From contig NZ_CALLWC010000045.1 of assembly GCF_938015785.1 (NCBI RefSeq), positions 11,108 to 75,107 on the forward strand: 64,000 nucleotides of DNA, in the 5' to 3' direction. A program made the translations under genes and the position numbers. Position 1 is the first letter of the stretch; every line of letters begins with the position of its first letter. Of the stretch, positions 24,658 to 32,893 are shown piece after piece. The notes under the pieces were generated by a model that had not been told where the DNA came from, made no database searches, and worked only from the letters and a program-made list of their open reading frames with translations. This DNA is from an uncultured Campylobacter sp. Its GTDB lineage: Bacteria; Campylobacterota; Campylobacteria; Campylobacterales; Campylobacteraceae.

Positions 24658-25959
24658 ATGAACGACGTTTCGGTTATAGTTCTTGCCGCAGGACTGGGCA
24701 CTCGGATGAAGTCGCAAAAAGCCAAGGTTCTTTTCGAGCTTTGCGGCGAGCCGATGATAATCCACATCTTAAAGAAAGCTTACGAAATTTCAAACGACGT
24801 GAGCGTGATTTTACACTATCAATTCGACGAGGTTAAAAGCGCAGTTCTAGCGCACTTTCCAAACGCCAAAATCTACAAACAAGACCACGAGCATTTCCCG
24901 GGCACTGCAGGTGGACTAAAAGAGGTCGAAATCAGCGGAGCCAAAACGCTCATAATCTGCGGCGATATGCCTTTGGTAAAAAGCGCCGAGCTTCGCAAAC
25001 TCTGCGAGGGGAACGCGGAAGTAAATTTAAGCGTTTTTAGCGCGCGCGATCCATTCGGATATGGCCGCGTAATCACCAGAGGCGGCGAAATTTTAAAGAT
25101 CGTCGAGCAGAAGGACGCAAGCGAGGAAGAAAAGGCGGTAAAAGACGCGAACGCCGGCTGCTACTGCTTCAAAAGCGAGGCATTGAAACAAATTCTGCCG
25201 CAGATCAAACCAGATAACGCGCAAAAAGAGTACTACCTCACCGACGCGATCAAAATCGCCAAAGATATAGGCTTAAAATGCTCCGCCGTGTGGGTGGATG
25301 AGCAAAATTTCATGGGCATAAACGATAAATTTGCCCTCAGCATCGCCGAAAATTTAATGCAAAACGAGATCAAAGAAAATTTGATGAAGCAAGGCGTTTT
25401 AATGCGCCTACCGCAAAGTATCTACATTGATAGCAGGGCGAAATTTATCGGCGAGTGCGAGCTGCAAGAAAACGTAAGCATCATCGGTCCTTGCGTGATC
25501 GAAAGCTCACTCATCAAAAGCGGCTGCGTCATCGAAGATAGCGTCGTAAAAAACTCCGACATCGGTCCGATGGCACATCTGCGCCCAAAATGCGAAGTTA
25601 TAGGCACCCATATCGGAAATTTCGTCGAGCTTAAAAACGCGAAAGTAAACAAGATCAAGGCGGGGCATTTAAGTTATCTCGGAGATTGCGAGATCGATGA
25701 GGGCAGTAATATCGGCTGCGGCACGATTACGTGCAACTACGATGGCAAGAAAAAATACAAAACGATAATCGGAAAAAACGTCTTTATCGGCTCGGATACA
25801 CAGTTAGTAGCGCCCGTGCGGGTGGCGGACGACGTCATAATCGCCGCGGGCACGACGGTTACGAGCGACGTTCCCAGCGGCGCACTGGCGATCAGCCGAA
25901 GCAAACAAATCAACAAAGATGGGTTTTTCCATAAATTTTTTAGGAGCGAAGATGAGTAA
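24658..25959 (+). CDS. glmU: Bifunctional GlmU: GlcNAc-1-P uridylyltransferase and GlcN-1-P acetyltransferase
   Basis: 433 residues, full length. The uridylyltransferase domain begins VIVLAAGLGTRMKSQKAKVL; the left-handed beta-helix acetyltransferase domain starts near residue 250 and contains the hexapeptide repeats around GPMAHLRPKCEVIGTHIGNF and EGSNIGCGTITCNYDGKKK. It makes UDP-GlcNAc for peptidoglycan and lipid A. The ATG has AAGGG upstream, and an AT-rich promoter-like stretch (TTAAAATTAT) precedes it. The gene overlaps coaBC by eight bases. Confidence 0.97.
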   Translation: MNDVSVIVLAAGLGTRMKSQKAKVLFELCGEPMIIHILKKAYEISNDVSVILHYQFDEVKSAVLAHFPNAKIYKQDHEHFPGTAGGLKEVEISGAKTLIICGDMPLVKSAELRKLCEGNAEVNLSVFSARDPFGYGRVITRGGEILKIVEQKDASEEEKAVKDANAGCYCFKSEALKQILPQIKPDNAQKEYYLTDAIKIAKDIGLKCSAVWVDEQNFMGINDKFALSIAENLMQNEIKENLMKQGVLMRLPQSIYIDSRAKFIGECELQENVSIIGPCVIESSLIKSGCVIEDSVVKNSDIGPMAHLRPKCEVIGTHIGNFVELKNAKVNKIKAGHLSYLGDCEIDEGSNIGCGTITCNYDGKKKYKTIIGKNVFIGSDTQLVAPVRVADDVIIAAGTTVTSDVPSGALAISRSKQINKDGFFHKFFRSEDE

Positions 25960-27133
25960 GAAAAAGGTTTTACTGGCGGTTTGCGGGAGTATAAGTTTTT
26001 ACAAAGCGTTTGAAATTTTATCCGCTCTGAAAAAGTCGAATTTCGACGTCTATGTCGCGCTTAGCGACGGCGTGCAGGAGTTCGTCAGCTACAAGGCATT
26101 CGAGGCGCTATGCGATCACCCGGTACTTTGCAAAGCCAACGAAAACTGGCAGGCGGGCATCAACCATATCGCTTATTCTAAGGTGGATTTGGTTTTAATC
26201 GCGCCTGCTACGGCAAATACTATAAACAAGCTCGCATGGGGCGTCTGCGATAACGTATTTTTAGAGGTGTTAAACGCGGCTTTCGCCCACGCTAAGGTGG
26301 TTATCGCGCCAGCTGCAAATCCCGCACTACTTGAAAATAACATCACAAAAAACTGCATCGATATGCTAAAAGCAAGCGTCAATGCGTATTTTGTGGATCC
26401 GATAGAAAAAACCCTAGCTTGCGGAGATACCGGCAAAGGCGGACTAGCGAGCACCGAGGCGATTATGAAGACGCTAAAGCGCGCGCTTTACAACGATAAA
26501 TTTTGGGAGGATAAAACCGTCATCATCACCGGAGGCGCGACGATCGAAAAGATCGATAGCGTGCGCGGCATTACGAATTTCTCCAGCGGCAAAACCTCCA
26601 AAGCAATTGCCGACGCGCTGTTTTACCTAGGCGCGGACGTGACGCTGATCTCTAGCAACGAATATGAAAATTTACCGTACAAGCTCGTTAAATTTGAAAG
26701 CACTATCGGGCTAAAATCGGCGCTTGACAGCACAAAATTCCCAGACGGCGCGTATTTGATAATGGCCGCCGCGGTAAGCGATTATTCGCCGAAAGTGCGC
26801 TATAAAGACAAAGTGAAAAAAGCGGAGATCGGCGAAATTTGGAATTTACGCCTAGGCGAAAACGAGGATATCTTAAGCTCCGTGCGCGGAAATATCAAAA
26901 AAGTGGGCTTTAAACTCGAAACCGACCGCGAAAACGCCGTCGGTGAGGCCAAACGCATGCTTAACGAAAAGCATCTCGACGCCGTCTGCCTAAACGTGCT
27001 GGACGACATCATCAAGCTCGGCGGCGACGTCCTTAAGGTCACTTTTATCACGAAAAACGATCAGGTCGTAATCGACACCGCGCCAAAGGACGAAGTCGCC
27101 CTAAAAATCGCGGCTGAGCTGAAAAAAATCTGA
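25952..27133 (+). CDS. coaBC: Bifunctional CoaBC (phosphopantothenoylcysteine decarboxylase/synthetase)
   Basis: 393 residues from the ATG at 25952, which has TAGGAG upstream and is preferred to an ATG 11 codons earlier inside glmU. The CoaC half begins KVLLAVCGSISFYKA and contains LIAPATANTINKLAWGVCDN and the ANP motif; the CoaB half starts near GGATIEKIDSVRGITNFSSG and includes AAAVSDY. The enzyme catalyses two steps from 4'-phosphopantothenate to 4'-phosphopantetheine in CoA synthesis. It is followed by uppS after three bases. Confidence 0.95.
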   Translation: MSKKKVLLAVCGSISFYKAFEILSALKKSNFDVYVALSDGVQEFVSYKAFEALCDHPVLCKANENWQAGINHIAYSKVDLVLIAPATANTINKLAWGVCDNVFLEVLNAAFAHAKVVIAPAANPALLENNITKNCIDMLKASVNAYFVDPIEKTLACGDTGKGGLASTEAIMKTLKRALYNDKFWEDKTVIITGGATIEKIDSVRGITNFSSGKTSKAIADALFYLGADVTLISSNEYENLPYKLVKFESTIGLKSALDSTKFPDGAYLIMAAAVSDYSPKVRYKDKVKKAEIGEIWNLRLGENEDILSSVRGNIKKVGFKLETDRENAVGEAKRMLNEKHLDAVCLNVLDDIIKLGGDVLKVTFITKNDQVVIDTAPKDEVALKIAAELKKI

Positions 27134-27136
27134 TCC

Positions 27137-27814
27137 GTGAATAGCCTAAATCATCTCGCTCTTGTGATGGACGGCAACGGGCGCTGGGCGAAAAAGCGCG
27201 GTCTACTGCGCACCGGCGGGCACGAAGTGGGCGCGGAGGTCGTGGAACAGATCTGCGAGTTTTGCATCGACGAAAGCATCGCAAACCTCACGCTATACGC
27301 CTTTAGCACCGAAAATTGGAAGCGTCCGAAAAGCGAAGTGGAATTTTTGATGAAGTTGCTTCAAAAATTCCTAATCTCTCGCCGCGAAAAATTTATCCAA
27401 AACGGGATAAAATTCTATCCGATCGGCGACATATCGGCTTTTGAGGGCGATCTGCGAAGCGAGATCGAATATCTTTCAAATTTAACTCAAAACGGACGAG
27501 CGCTAAATTTTAACCTGGCGATCAACTACGGCTCGCGAGACGAGATCGTGCGAGCATGCGAGCGGCTGCTTGCAAGCGGCGAGCGACTAAGCGAAGCGGG
27601 CATCGGCGCGCATCTGGATACAGCGCACAGCGGCGACGTGGATCTGCTGGTGCGCACTGGCGGCGAGCAGCGGCTGTCGAATTTCTTGCTCTGGCAGGCG
27701 AGCTACGCCGAGCTTGCGTTTACGCCGACGCTGTGGCCGGATTTCACGCGCGAGGAGCTTGCACGCATAGTGGATGATTTCCGCCGCAAACAGCGCCGCT
27801 TCGGCGGTCTTTAA
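27137..27814 (+). CDS. uppS: Undecaprenyl diphosphate synthase
   Basis: 225 residues. The cis-prenyltransferase signatures are LVMDGNGRWAKKRGL at the start, LTLYAFSTENWKRP, and RTGGEQRLSNFLLWQASYAEL near the end. It makes the C55 carrier lipid for peptidoglycan and LPS glycans. The start is GTG, three bases after the coaBC stop, so the two are co-translated. A perfect 21-bp inverted repeat starts 30 bases after its stop. Confidence 0.95.
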   Translation: MNSLNHLALVMDGNGRWAKKRGLLRTGGHEVGAEVVEQICEFCIDESIANLTLYAFSTENWKRPKSEVEFLMKLLQKFLISRREKFIQNGIKFYPIGDISAFEGDLRSEIEYLSNLTQNGRALNFNLAINYGSRDEIVRACERLLASGERLSEAGIGAHLDTAHSGDVDLLVRTGGEQRLSNFLLWQASYAELAFTPTLWPDFTREELARIVDDFRRKQRRFGGL

Positions 27815-28122
27815 GCTGCGGCGCAGTCGCTCTGACGGTCACTTTAAATTTTAAAATTTACCGCCTGCGACGCGGTAAATTTTAAAATTTAATCCGTGGG
27901 CGCTCGCGACACCATGAAATTTTAAAATTTCAGGATTTTAATTTACGGCATCGTAAAATTTAAAATTTTAATATGTAGGCGCGCGGCGCTATAGAAATTT
28001 TAAATTTCGCCCTTTTAAATTTAAAGCTCTAGCGCGAGCCGTGTTACGAGGTGCGGTAAATTTAACGCGGCAGAATTTTAAAAATCACGCCGCGCATTCG
28101 TGCAAAGACCGAAAGGAAGGCT
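27815..28122. other. Intergenic region packed with AT palindromes
   Basis: This 308-base gap holds the 21-bp hairpin at 27844-27892, an 18-base self-complementary TGAAATTTTAAAATTTCA near 27914, and several more TTTAAATTTT-type palindromes up to about 28080, separated by GC-rich pieces. No gene is seen. The last 15 bases carry a good ribosome-binding site (GAAAGGAAGG) for the next gene. Confidence 0.7.
27844..27892. repeat. Perfect 21-bp inverted repeat, possible terminator of glmU-coaBC-uppS
   Basis: Bases 27844-27864 are exactly complementary to 27872-27892, with a seven-base loop (CTGCGAC). The top four pairs of the stem are GC; the rest is the AT-rich word AAATTTTAAAATTT, itself a palindrome. 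It lies 30 bases beyond the uppS stop. As RNA it would make a very stable stem, suited to transcription termination or 3' end protection, but no classical U-tract follows. Confidence 0.85.
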
Positions 28123-28548
28123 ATGAGCTACTACATACAATGTGGTTGCGGCAAAAAGCTTACGAAAAAGCCGATGAAAACTCTAAGATGCCCAAGATGC
28201 GGCAGCGTGTATAAAAAATCAAAGAAATTTATACTGTCGGTCTATATTTGCCTGCTTGTGTTTTTTATGCTAGCGTTTGCCCTCATCCCCGATAAAATGG
28301 GGATTTTAGCATCCGCAGGCAGCGGGATAGGCGCATATATTATGTTTTTATGGATCGTAGATACTTTGAACTTCGATCTTTTGGACGCCGTGATACTGGT
28401 GGCGGGATTTTTGATTTTCGGCGGATTATATGAGGCATGGGGCGAGCCGCTCCTCGCCGGGCTCATAGCCATTTTATTTTGCGTAGGCGCGGCGGCGATT
28501 TTCGTAAAATTTTTCCCTTATGAGAGCCAAAAAATCAATGAAAACTAA
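28123..28548 (+). CDS. Zinc-ribbon membrane protein of unknown function
   Basis: 141 residues. The N-terminus has four cysteines in the arrangement C-x-C (CGCGKK) and C-x2-C (CPRCGSVYKKSKK), a likely zinc ribbon. Three or four hydrophobic segments follow from about residue 35 (FILSVYICLLVFFMLAFALI). The ATG has GAAAGGAAGG upstream. It lies between uppS and the prepilin peptidase. Function unknown; a small zinc-ribbon membrane protein with a similar plan is coded at 56805-57092. Confidence 0.75.
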   Translation: MSYYIQCGCGKKLTKKPMKTLRCPRCGSVYKKSKKFILSVYICLLVFFMLAFALIPDKMGILASAGSGIGAYIMFLWIVDTLNFDLLDAVILVAGFLIFGGLYEAWGEPLLAGLIAILFCVGAAAIFVKFFPYESQKINEN

Positions 28549-28613
28549 GAAATTTCTCGCTACCATAGAGCGTTTGATTAAATTTTAAAAAGTTAAAGCT
28601 CCAAAGGAAAAAG

Positions 28614-29369
28614 ATGGATTTAAATATCGTTTACGGCGTGATTTTTGCGGTATTCGGCACCTGCGTAGGCTCGTTTTGCAACGTCCTGATCTACCGCCTG
28701 CCGCGCGGACAGAGCGTAAATTTTCCCGCTTCGCACTGCCCCAAGTGCTCTCACGCTCTGAAATTTTACCACAACATTCCGCTGCTTTCGTGGCTCTTTT
28801 TGGGCGGCAAATGCGCCTTTTGTAAAACCAAAATTTCGATCCGCTACCCGATCGTTGAGCTTTTAGGCGGCGCGCTTGCGCTTGCGGCGTATTTCGGCGA
28901 ACCCGATCTTGCAAAAGCCGCGGTGCTTGGGCTTTGCTTCATATTACTTATGGCGCTTTCGGCGATCGATTTTGAGTATAAAGCCGTACCCGAGAGCCTT
29001 CTTTACGTAGTTACGGCGCTTTCGCTTGCTTATACGCTGATGTATGATTTTAATCTCAGCGGCGTGGGCGCGGCGGCGGGATACGCGGCGATATTTTTCG
29101 TGCTGCGCCTCATCGTTACTTTCGTGCTAAAGCGCGAAGCGATGGGAAGCGCGGATATTTTTATCGCGGGCGTTATGGGGGCGATTTTGGGCTGGAAGCT
29201 TGGCGGTATCTCGATATACATCGGCGCGATTTTGACGCTACCTGCGTATCTCATCGCGCACAAAAAGGGCTACGAGCTGCCGTTTGTGCCGTTTTTATCG
29301 ATGGGACTGCTTCTTACTTTTATTTTTAGAGATCAAATTTTAAGGCTCTTGGACATCATTTATGGATAG
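28614..29369 (+). CDS. pilD: Prepilin peptidase (A24 family)
   Basis: 251 residues. It has the N-terminal methylase-like domain with two Cys pairs (CPKCSHALKFYHNIPLLSWL and CAFCKTKISIRYP) and membrane-embedded A24 aspartates in SAIDFEYKAVPE and GSADIFIAGVMG, the latter in place of GxGD. It cleaves and often N-methylates prepilin-like proteins, and in campylobacters is linked to the transformation pseudopilus. It overlaps the next gene by eight bases. Six to eight membrane helices are visible. Confidence 0.9.
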   Translation: MDLNIVYGVIFAVFGTCVGSFCNVLIYRLPRGQSVNFPASHCPKCSHALKFYHNIPLLSWLFLGGKCAFCKTKISIRYPIVELLGGALALAAYFGEPDLAKAAVLGLCFILLMALSAIDFEYKAVPESLLYVVTALSLAYTLMYDFNLSGVGAAAGYAAIFFVLRLIVTFVLKREAMGSADIFIAGVMGAILGWKLGGISIYIGAILTLPAYLIAHKKGYELPFVPFLSMGLLLTFIFRDQILRLLDIIYG

Positions 29370-30393
29370 GGTGCAGCGCTATTTATTTAGCAATTTCGTC
29401 GGCTCGTTCGCATCGCTTTTCAGCACGCTTTTTATCATAATGTCGATCGTCTTTTTTCTTCAGATCGCGCGTATTACGTCGTTTATCGAGATAAATTTTT
29501 CAGAGCTAGTCAAGCTATATCTTTTCATGCTGCCGCGTATACTCATATTTACGGTGCCGATCGCGTTTTTCGTAGCGCTTAGCATCTCCCTTTTTAGGCT
29601 ATCTAAAGAGAACGAAACCATAGTAATATTTACCATCGGCTACGCCACGCGCAAGATCGCGCTATTTTTTGGCATAAGCGCCGCGCTGTGTTCCTTGGCG
29701 CTACTTTTCGTATCGCTTTTTATGATGCCGATAGCCGAAAATTTAAAGGACAATTTCATCGATTACAAAAAAATTAGCGCGACGCTAAATATCAAATCCA
29801 ACGAATTCGGGCAGAAATTCTCCGACTGGCTCGTTTTTATCGATTCGCAGGAAAACAACGGCACAAGCACCCTGTATAAGGATCTGGTGCTGTATAATCC
29901 AGGTGGCTCGCAGGATCATGAGCGGATGATCGTAGCGCGCAGCGGCGAGTTTAAAAACGAAAACGCGAGCTTTTCGGCGATGCTACACGACGGCAAAATT
30001 TACACGATGGGCGGCGATCAGTGGCACGTAAGCGAGTTTGAAAGCCTAACTCTGCGCACGCAAAGCGACCGCAATATCCGCGGCGGAGGCGGCGTGATCG
30101 GATACTGGAGCGAGATGGGCGGCAGCGAAAAGCGCAGGAAGGAATTTAGCATCTACACCCTCGTCTCGCTCTTTCCGCTGGCGAGCTTTCTGTTTGCGCT
30201 AAGCCTCGGTATCGTGACCTATCGCTACGAAAAGGGCTTCGTTTACGCAGGGATTTTCGGCGTGCTTTTTAGCTACTTCGCGCTGATCATGCTACTCTCC
30301 AAACATCCGAGCATCGCGCTTCCCGTAACATTCGGCGTTACGCTTATCGCATCGTTGCTTTACTACAGGATCAAAATTGCCCCGAGGTACTGA
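29362..30393 (+). CDS. LptF/LptG-family permease
   Basis: 343 residues. YjgP/YjgQ pattern: a membrane helix near the start (LFIIMSIVFFLQIARITSFIEI), LPRILIFTVPIAFFVALSISLFRLSKENE, a beta-rich periplasmic domain (about 130-250) and three C-terminal helices. These permeases pull LPS from the inner membrane in the LptBFGC complex. Whether this is the F or G subunit is not decidable here. It overlaps the peptidase gene, and the conserved neighbourhood with truA supports a real operon. Confidence 0.85.
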   Translation: MDRVQRYLFSNFVGSFASLFSTLFIIMSIVFFLQIARITSFIEINFSELVKLYLFMLPRILIFTVPIAFFVALSISLFRLSKENETIVIFTIGYATRKIALFFGISAALCSLALLFVSLFMMPIAENLKDNFIDYKKISATLNIKSNEFGQKFSDWLVFIDSQENNGTSTLYKDLVLYNPGGSQDHERMIVARSGEFKNENASFSAMLHDGKIYTMGGDQWHVSEFESLTLRTQSDRNIRGGGGVIGYWSEMGGSEKRRKEFSIYTLVSLFPLASFLFALSLGIVTYRYEKGFVYAGIFGVLFSYFALIMLLSKHPSIALPVTFGVTLIASLLYYRIKIAPRY

Positions 30394-30543
30394 AAAAGAC
30401 TCCGAGCTTTGCGGCGGCGAAATTTTAAACAAAAGCTCGTCTGCTCGAAATTTAGCGGATAAAATTTCGACAAGTAAGCCTAGCGCGTCTAAAATTTTGC
30501 GTGGGGTAAATTTAGAACACGAAGCATAAAACGGGAGCAGGCT

Positions 30544-31710
30544 TTGATCTTAAACGACGGGTTTTCAAATTTTAAAAATTCCGCTCTTGCAAGTACGGCA
30601 AGCGATACAGCTGCCTATACTGTGCCCGATTGCGGTTTGAATCACGAAAGCGTCAGGCGAAATTTGGACGCCGTTTCCGCTAAAAAGACTACGCGCGCGG
30701 CAAATTTAAATTCCGCCCGCAAAAATTCCGCCGATACCGCCGCTTCCGATATTTGCGCGACAAGCATAGAAAAGATTTGCACAAGTCCCGCAGACGCCCG
30801 TGCCGCAAACTCTCTCAAAGCAGACGCCGCCTACAAAGCGGGTATTTCCGCAAACGCCCTCGCAAGCGCGTCCGAACTCAAAAATATTCTTGAAAGCTCG
30901 CCCGCAAGCGACTTCGCAGCGAGCGAACTTGCGCACATCGGCAAAATAAACACCCTGCCAAATACCACTGCAGATGCGTGCATCTTCGCAGCGAGCACAA
31001 ACTCCGATCGGGTAAAGCTTAAACTCGTCTATTCCTACGACGGCTCGAAATTTAGCGGCTCACAGTCTCAGCCTCACGGGCTCGGCGTCGAGGACGTGCT
31101 GCGCGCGGCTTTGGGGCGAGTGGGGATCTTTGCGCCGCTTATCAGCAGCTCGCGCACCGATAAAGGGGTGCACGCGCTGCGCCAGGTAAGCTGCGTCGAA
31201 TGTACCGTGCACTGGGAGCTGCCGCGTCTAAAAGAGCTCATAAATCGCCACTGCGCGCCCCATATTTTTGTGCAACACATCAGCCAGGTGCCGCGCGATT
31301 TTCATCCACGTTACGACGCCGTGGCGCGCTGTTATCGCTACGTTTTAAACCACGGACGCCCAAGCCCCTTTCTTAGCGATTTTTGCGTGTTTTATCCGCG
31401 CGTGGATCTTGCCGCGCTCAATGCTGCGCTTGCAAATTTCGTCGGCGAGCACGATTTTAGCGAGTTTATGAAAAGCGGCAGCGACATAAAAAGCCCTGTG
31501 CGCGAGCTCTACGTTGCGCGCGCCTACTCTTTTAGAAATTTGACCTTGATAAATTTTAAAGCCAACGGATTTTTACGAGCGCAGGTGCGGCTGATGGTCG
31601 CAAACGCCCTAAAATCCGTGCAGAGCGGGCGCAAGATCAGCTTCTCTCGAGCTCTTAGCAGAATCCCCTTTCCGCCGAACGGGCTGTATCTTAGCAGCGT
31701 AAGTTATTAA
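30544..31710 (+). CDS. truA: tRNA pseudouridine synthase A with a 155-residue N-terminal extension
   Basis: The TruA core starts near residue 157 (VKLKLVYSYDGSKFSG) and contains the catalytic Asp in SSRTDKGVHAL (Asp 206) and the C-terminal FLRAQVRLMVANAL. The core is about 232 residues, a normal size. The frame begins with a TTG at 30544 preceded by GGGAGCAGG. Residues 1-155 are Ala/Ser/Asn/Lys-rich without recognisable domains. I find no ATG, GTG or TTG near residue 157, so translation from the far upstream TTG appears needed. The enzyme converts U38-U40 of tRNAs to pseudouridine. Confidence 0.9.
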   Translation: MILNDGFSNFKNSALASTASDTAAYTVPDCGLNHESVRRNLDAVSAKKTTRAANLNSARKNSADTAASDICATSIEKICTSPADARAANSLKADAAYKAGISANALASASELKNILESSPASDFAASELAHIGKINTLPNTTADACIFAASTNSDRVKLKLVYSYDGSKFSGSQSQPHGLGVEDVLRAALGRVGIFAPLISSSRTDKGVHALRQVSCVECTVHWELPRLKELINRHCAPHIFVQHISQVPRDFHPRYDAVARCYRYVLNHGRPSPFLSDFCVFYPRVDLAALNAALANFVGEHDFSEFMKSGSDIKSPVRELYVARAYSFRNLTLINFKANGFLRAQVRLMVANALKSVQSGRKISFSRALSRIPFPPNGLYLSSVSY

Positions 31711-31943
31711 GGCTTGAAATTTATAGCGTTAAATTTTATCCACGGGCGTTTGGATTTCAAGCTTAGAATTTTATCGCGGTAAAATTCCGCATATCAGAGC
31801 AGATCGCCGAGCTACTTTGATATTAAATCACCTGCACCACGATGTGTAAAATCGTAAATTTGCGCGAAATTCGATCTATTTTTATTAGAATTTTATAGAA
31901 ATTTAGCAATACTTTCAAACTTTTAACTCAAAAAGGAGCAAAG

Positions 31944-32885
31944 ATGAAAAAATTTTCTGTTGCTTTGGCCGGTTTGGCCTTACTAGCTAGCGTTTCAGGC
32001 GCTAAGGAGTTCATCAATATCGGCACCGGCGGTATGACCGGCACCTATTATCCGGTAGGCGGCGCGATTTGCCGCTTGGTAAATATGGATAAAAATATGA
32101 AATGCTCCGTGCAATCGACGGGCGGCTCGACGTATAACGTCAATAACGTGCTTAAAAAAGAGCTAAATTTCGGCTTCGTTCAAAGCGACGTCGTCTATGA
32201 TAAATACAACGGTACGGGCAAATTTCAAGGCGCGGCGGATAAAAATTTACGCTCCGTAATTTCGATCTATCCGGAGCTTTTGGCTTTCGTCGTCTCTAAA
32301 GATAGCGGTATCAAAGCTTACGGCGACGCTGCGGGCAAAAAGATCAATATCGGAAATCCAGGCAGCGGCAACGAGCTAACCAGCACGATAGTTTTTGAAA
32401 ACTACGACTTTGATCTCAAAAAGCTCGCCCAGCACGGCGTCTTAACCGCGCAAGAATGCCCTATGGCGCTAAAAGATAAGAAAATCGACGGATACTTCTA
32501 CGTCGTAGGACATCCGACCGCAAATATTACCGATGCGGCGACTTCGCTTCCTATCGACTTAGTCGGCATCGACGATGAGCATATTAAAAAAATTCTAGAA
32601 AAATATCCATATTTTGCCAAAGGCGTGATACCTGCAAAAATGTATGACGGCGTAGATCACGATACGCAGACTATCGGCGTAAAGGCCGTACTCGTAACCG
32701 ACGCTAGCCAAAGCGACGAGGCGGTTAGGGCGGTAGTTAAGGCGATACTTAATAATTTCGACGAGTATAAAAAGCTACACCCTGCGTTAAATTTAGTGAG
32801 CAAAGAATCTCTTTTAGAGGGGCTTAGCGCGCCGCTTCATCCTGCGGCAGAGGCGGTGTATAAAGAAGCCGGGCTGCTGAAATAG
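31944..32885 (+). CDS. TAXI-family TRAP transporter substrate-binding protein
   Basis: 313 residues. The signal peptide (MKKFSVALAGLALLASVSGA) is followed by INIGTGGMTGTYYPVGGAIC, the hallmark start of TAXI solute receptors, then QSTGGSTYNVNNV and NIGNPGSGNELTS. It captures a substrate in the periplasm for the TRAP permease encoded next. Known or suspected TAXI ligands include glutamate and dicarboxylates; this one cannot be assigned. A strong ribosome-binding site (AAAAAGGAGCAAAG) precedes the ATG. Confidence 0.95.
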   Translation: MKKFSVALAGLALLASVSGAKEFINIGTGGMTGTYYPVGGAICRLVNMDKNMKCSVQSTGGSTYNVNNVLKKELNFGFVQSDVVYDKYNGTGKFQGAADKNLRSVISIYPELLAFVVSKDSGIKAYGDAAGKKINIGNPGSGNELTSTIVFENYDFDLKKLAQHGVLTAQECPMALKDKKIDGYFYVVGHPTANITDAATSLPIDLVGIDDEHIKKILEKYPYFAKGVIPAKMYDGVDHDTQTIGVKAVLVTDASQSDEAVRAVVKAILNNFDEYKKLHPALNLVSKESLLEGLSAPLHPAAEAVYKEAGLLK

Positions 32886-32893
32886 GCTAGTTG

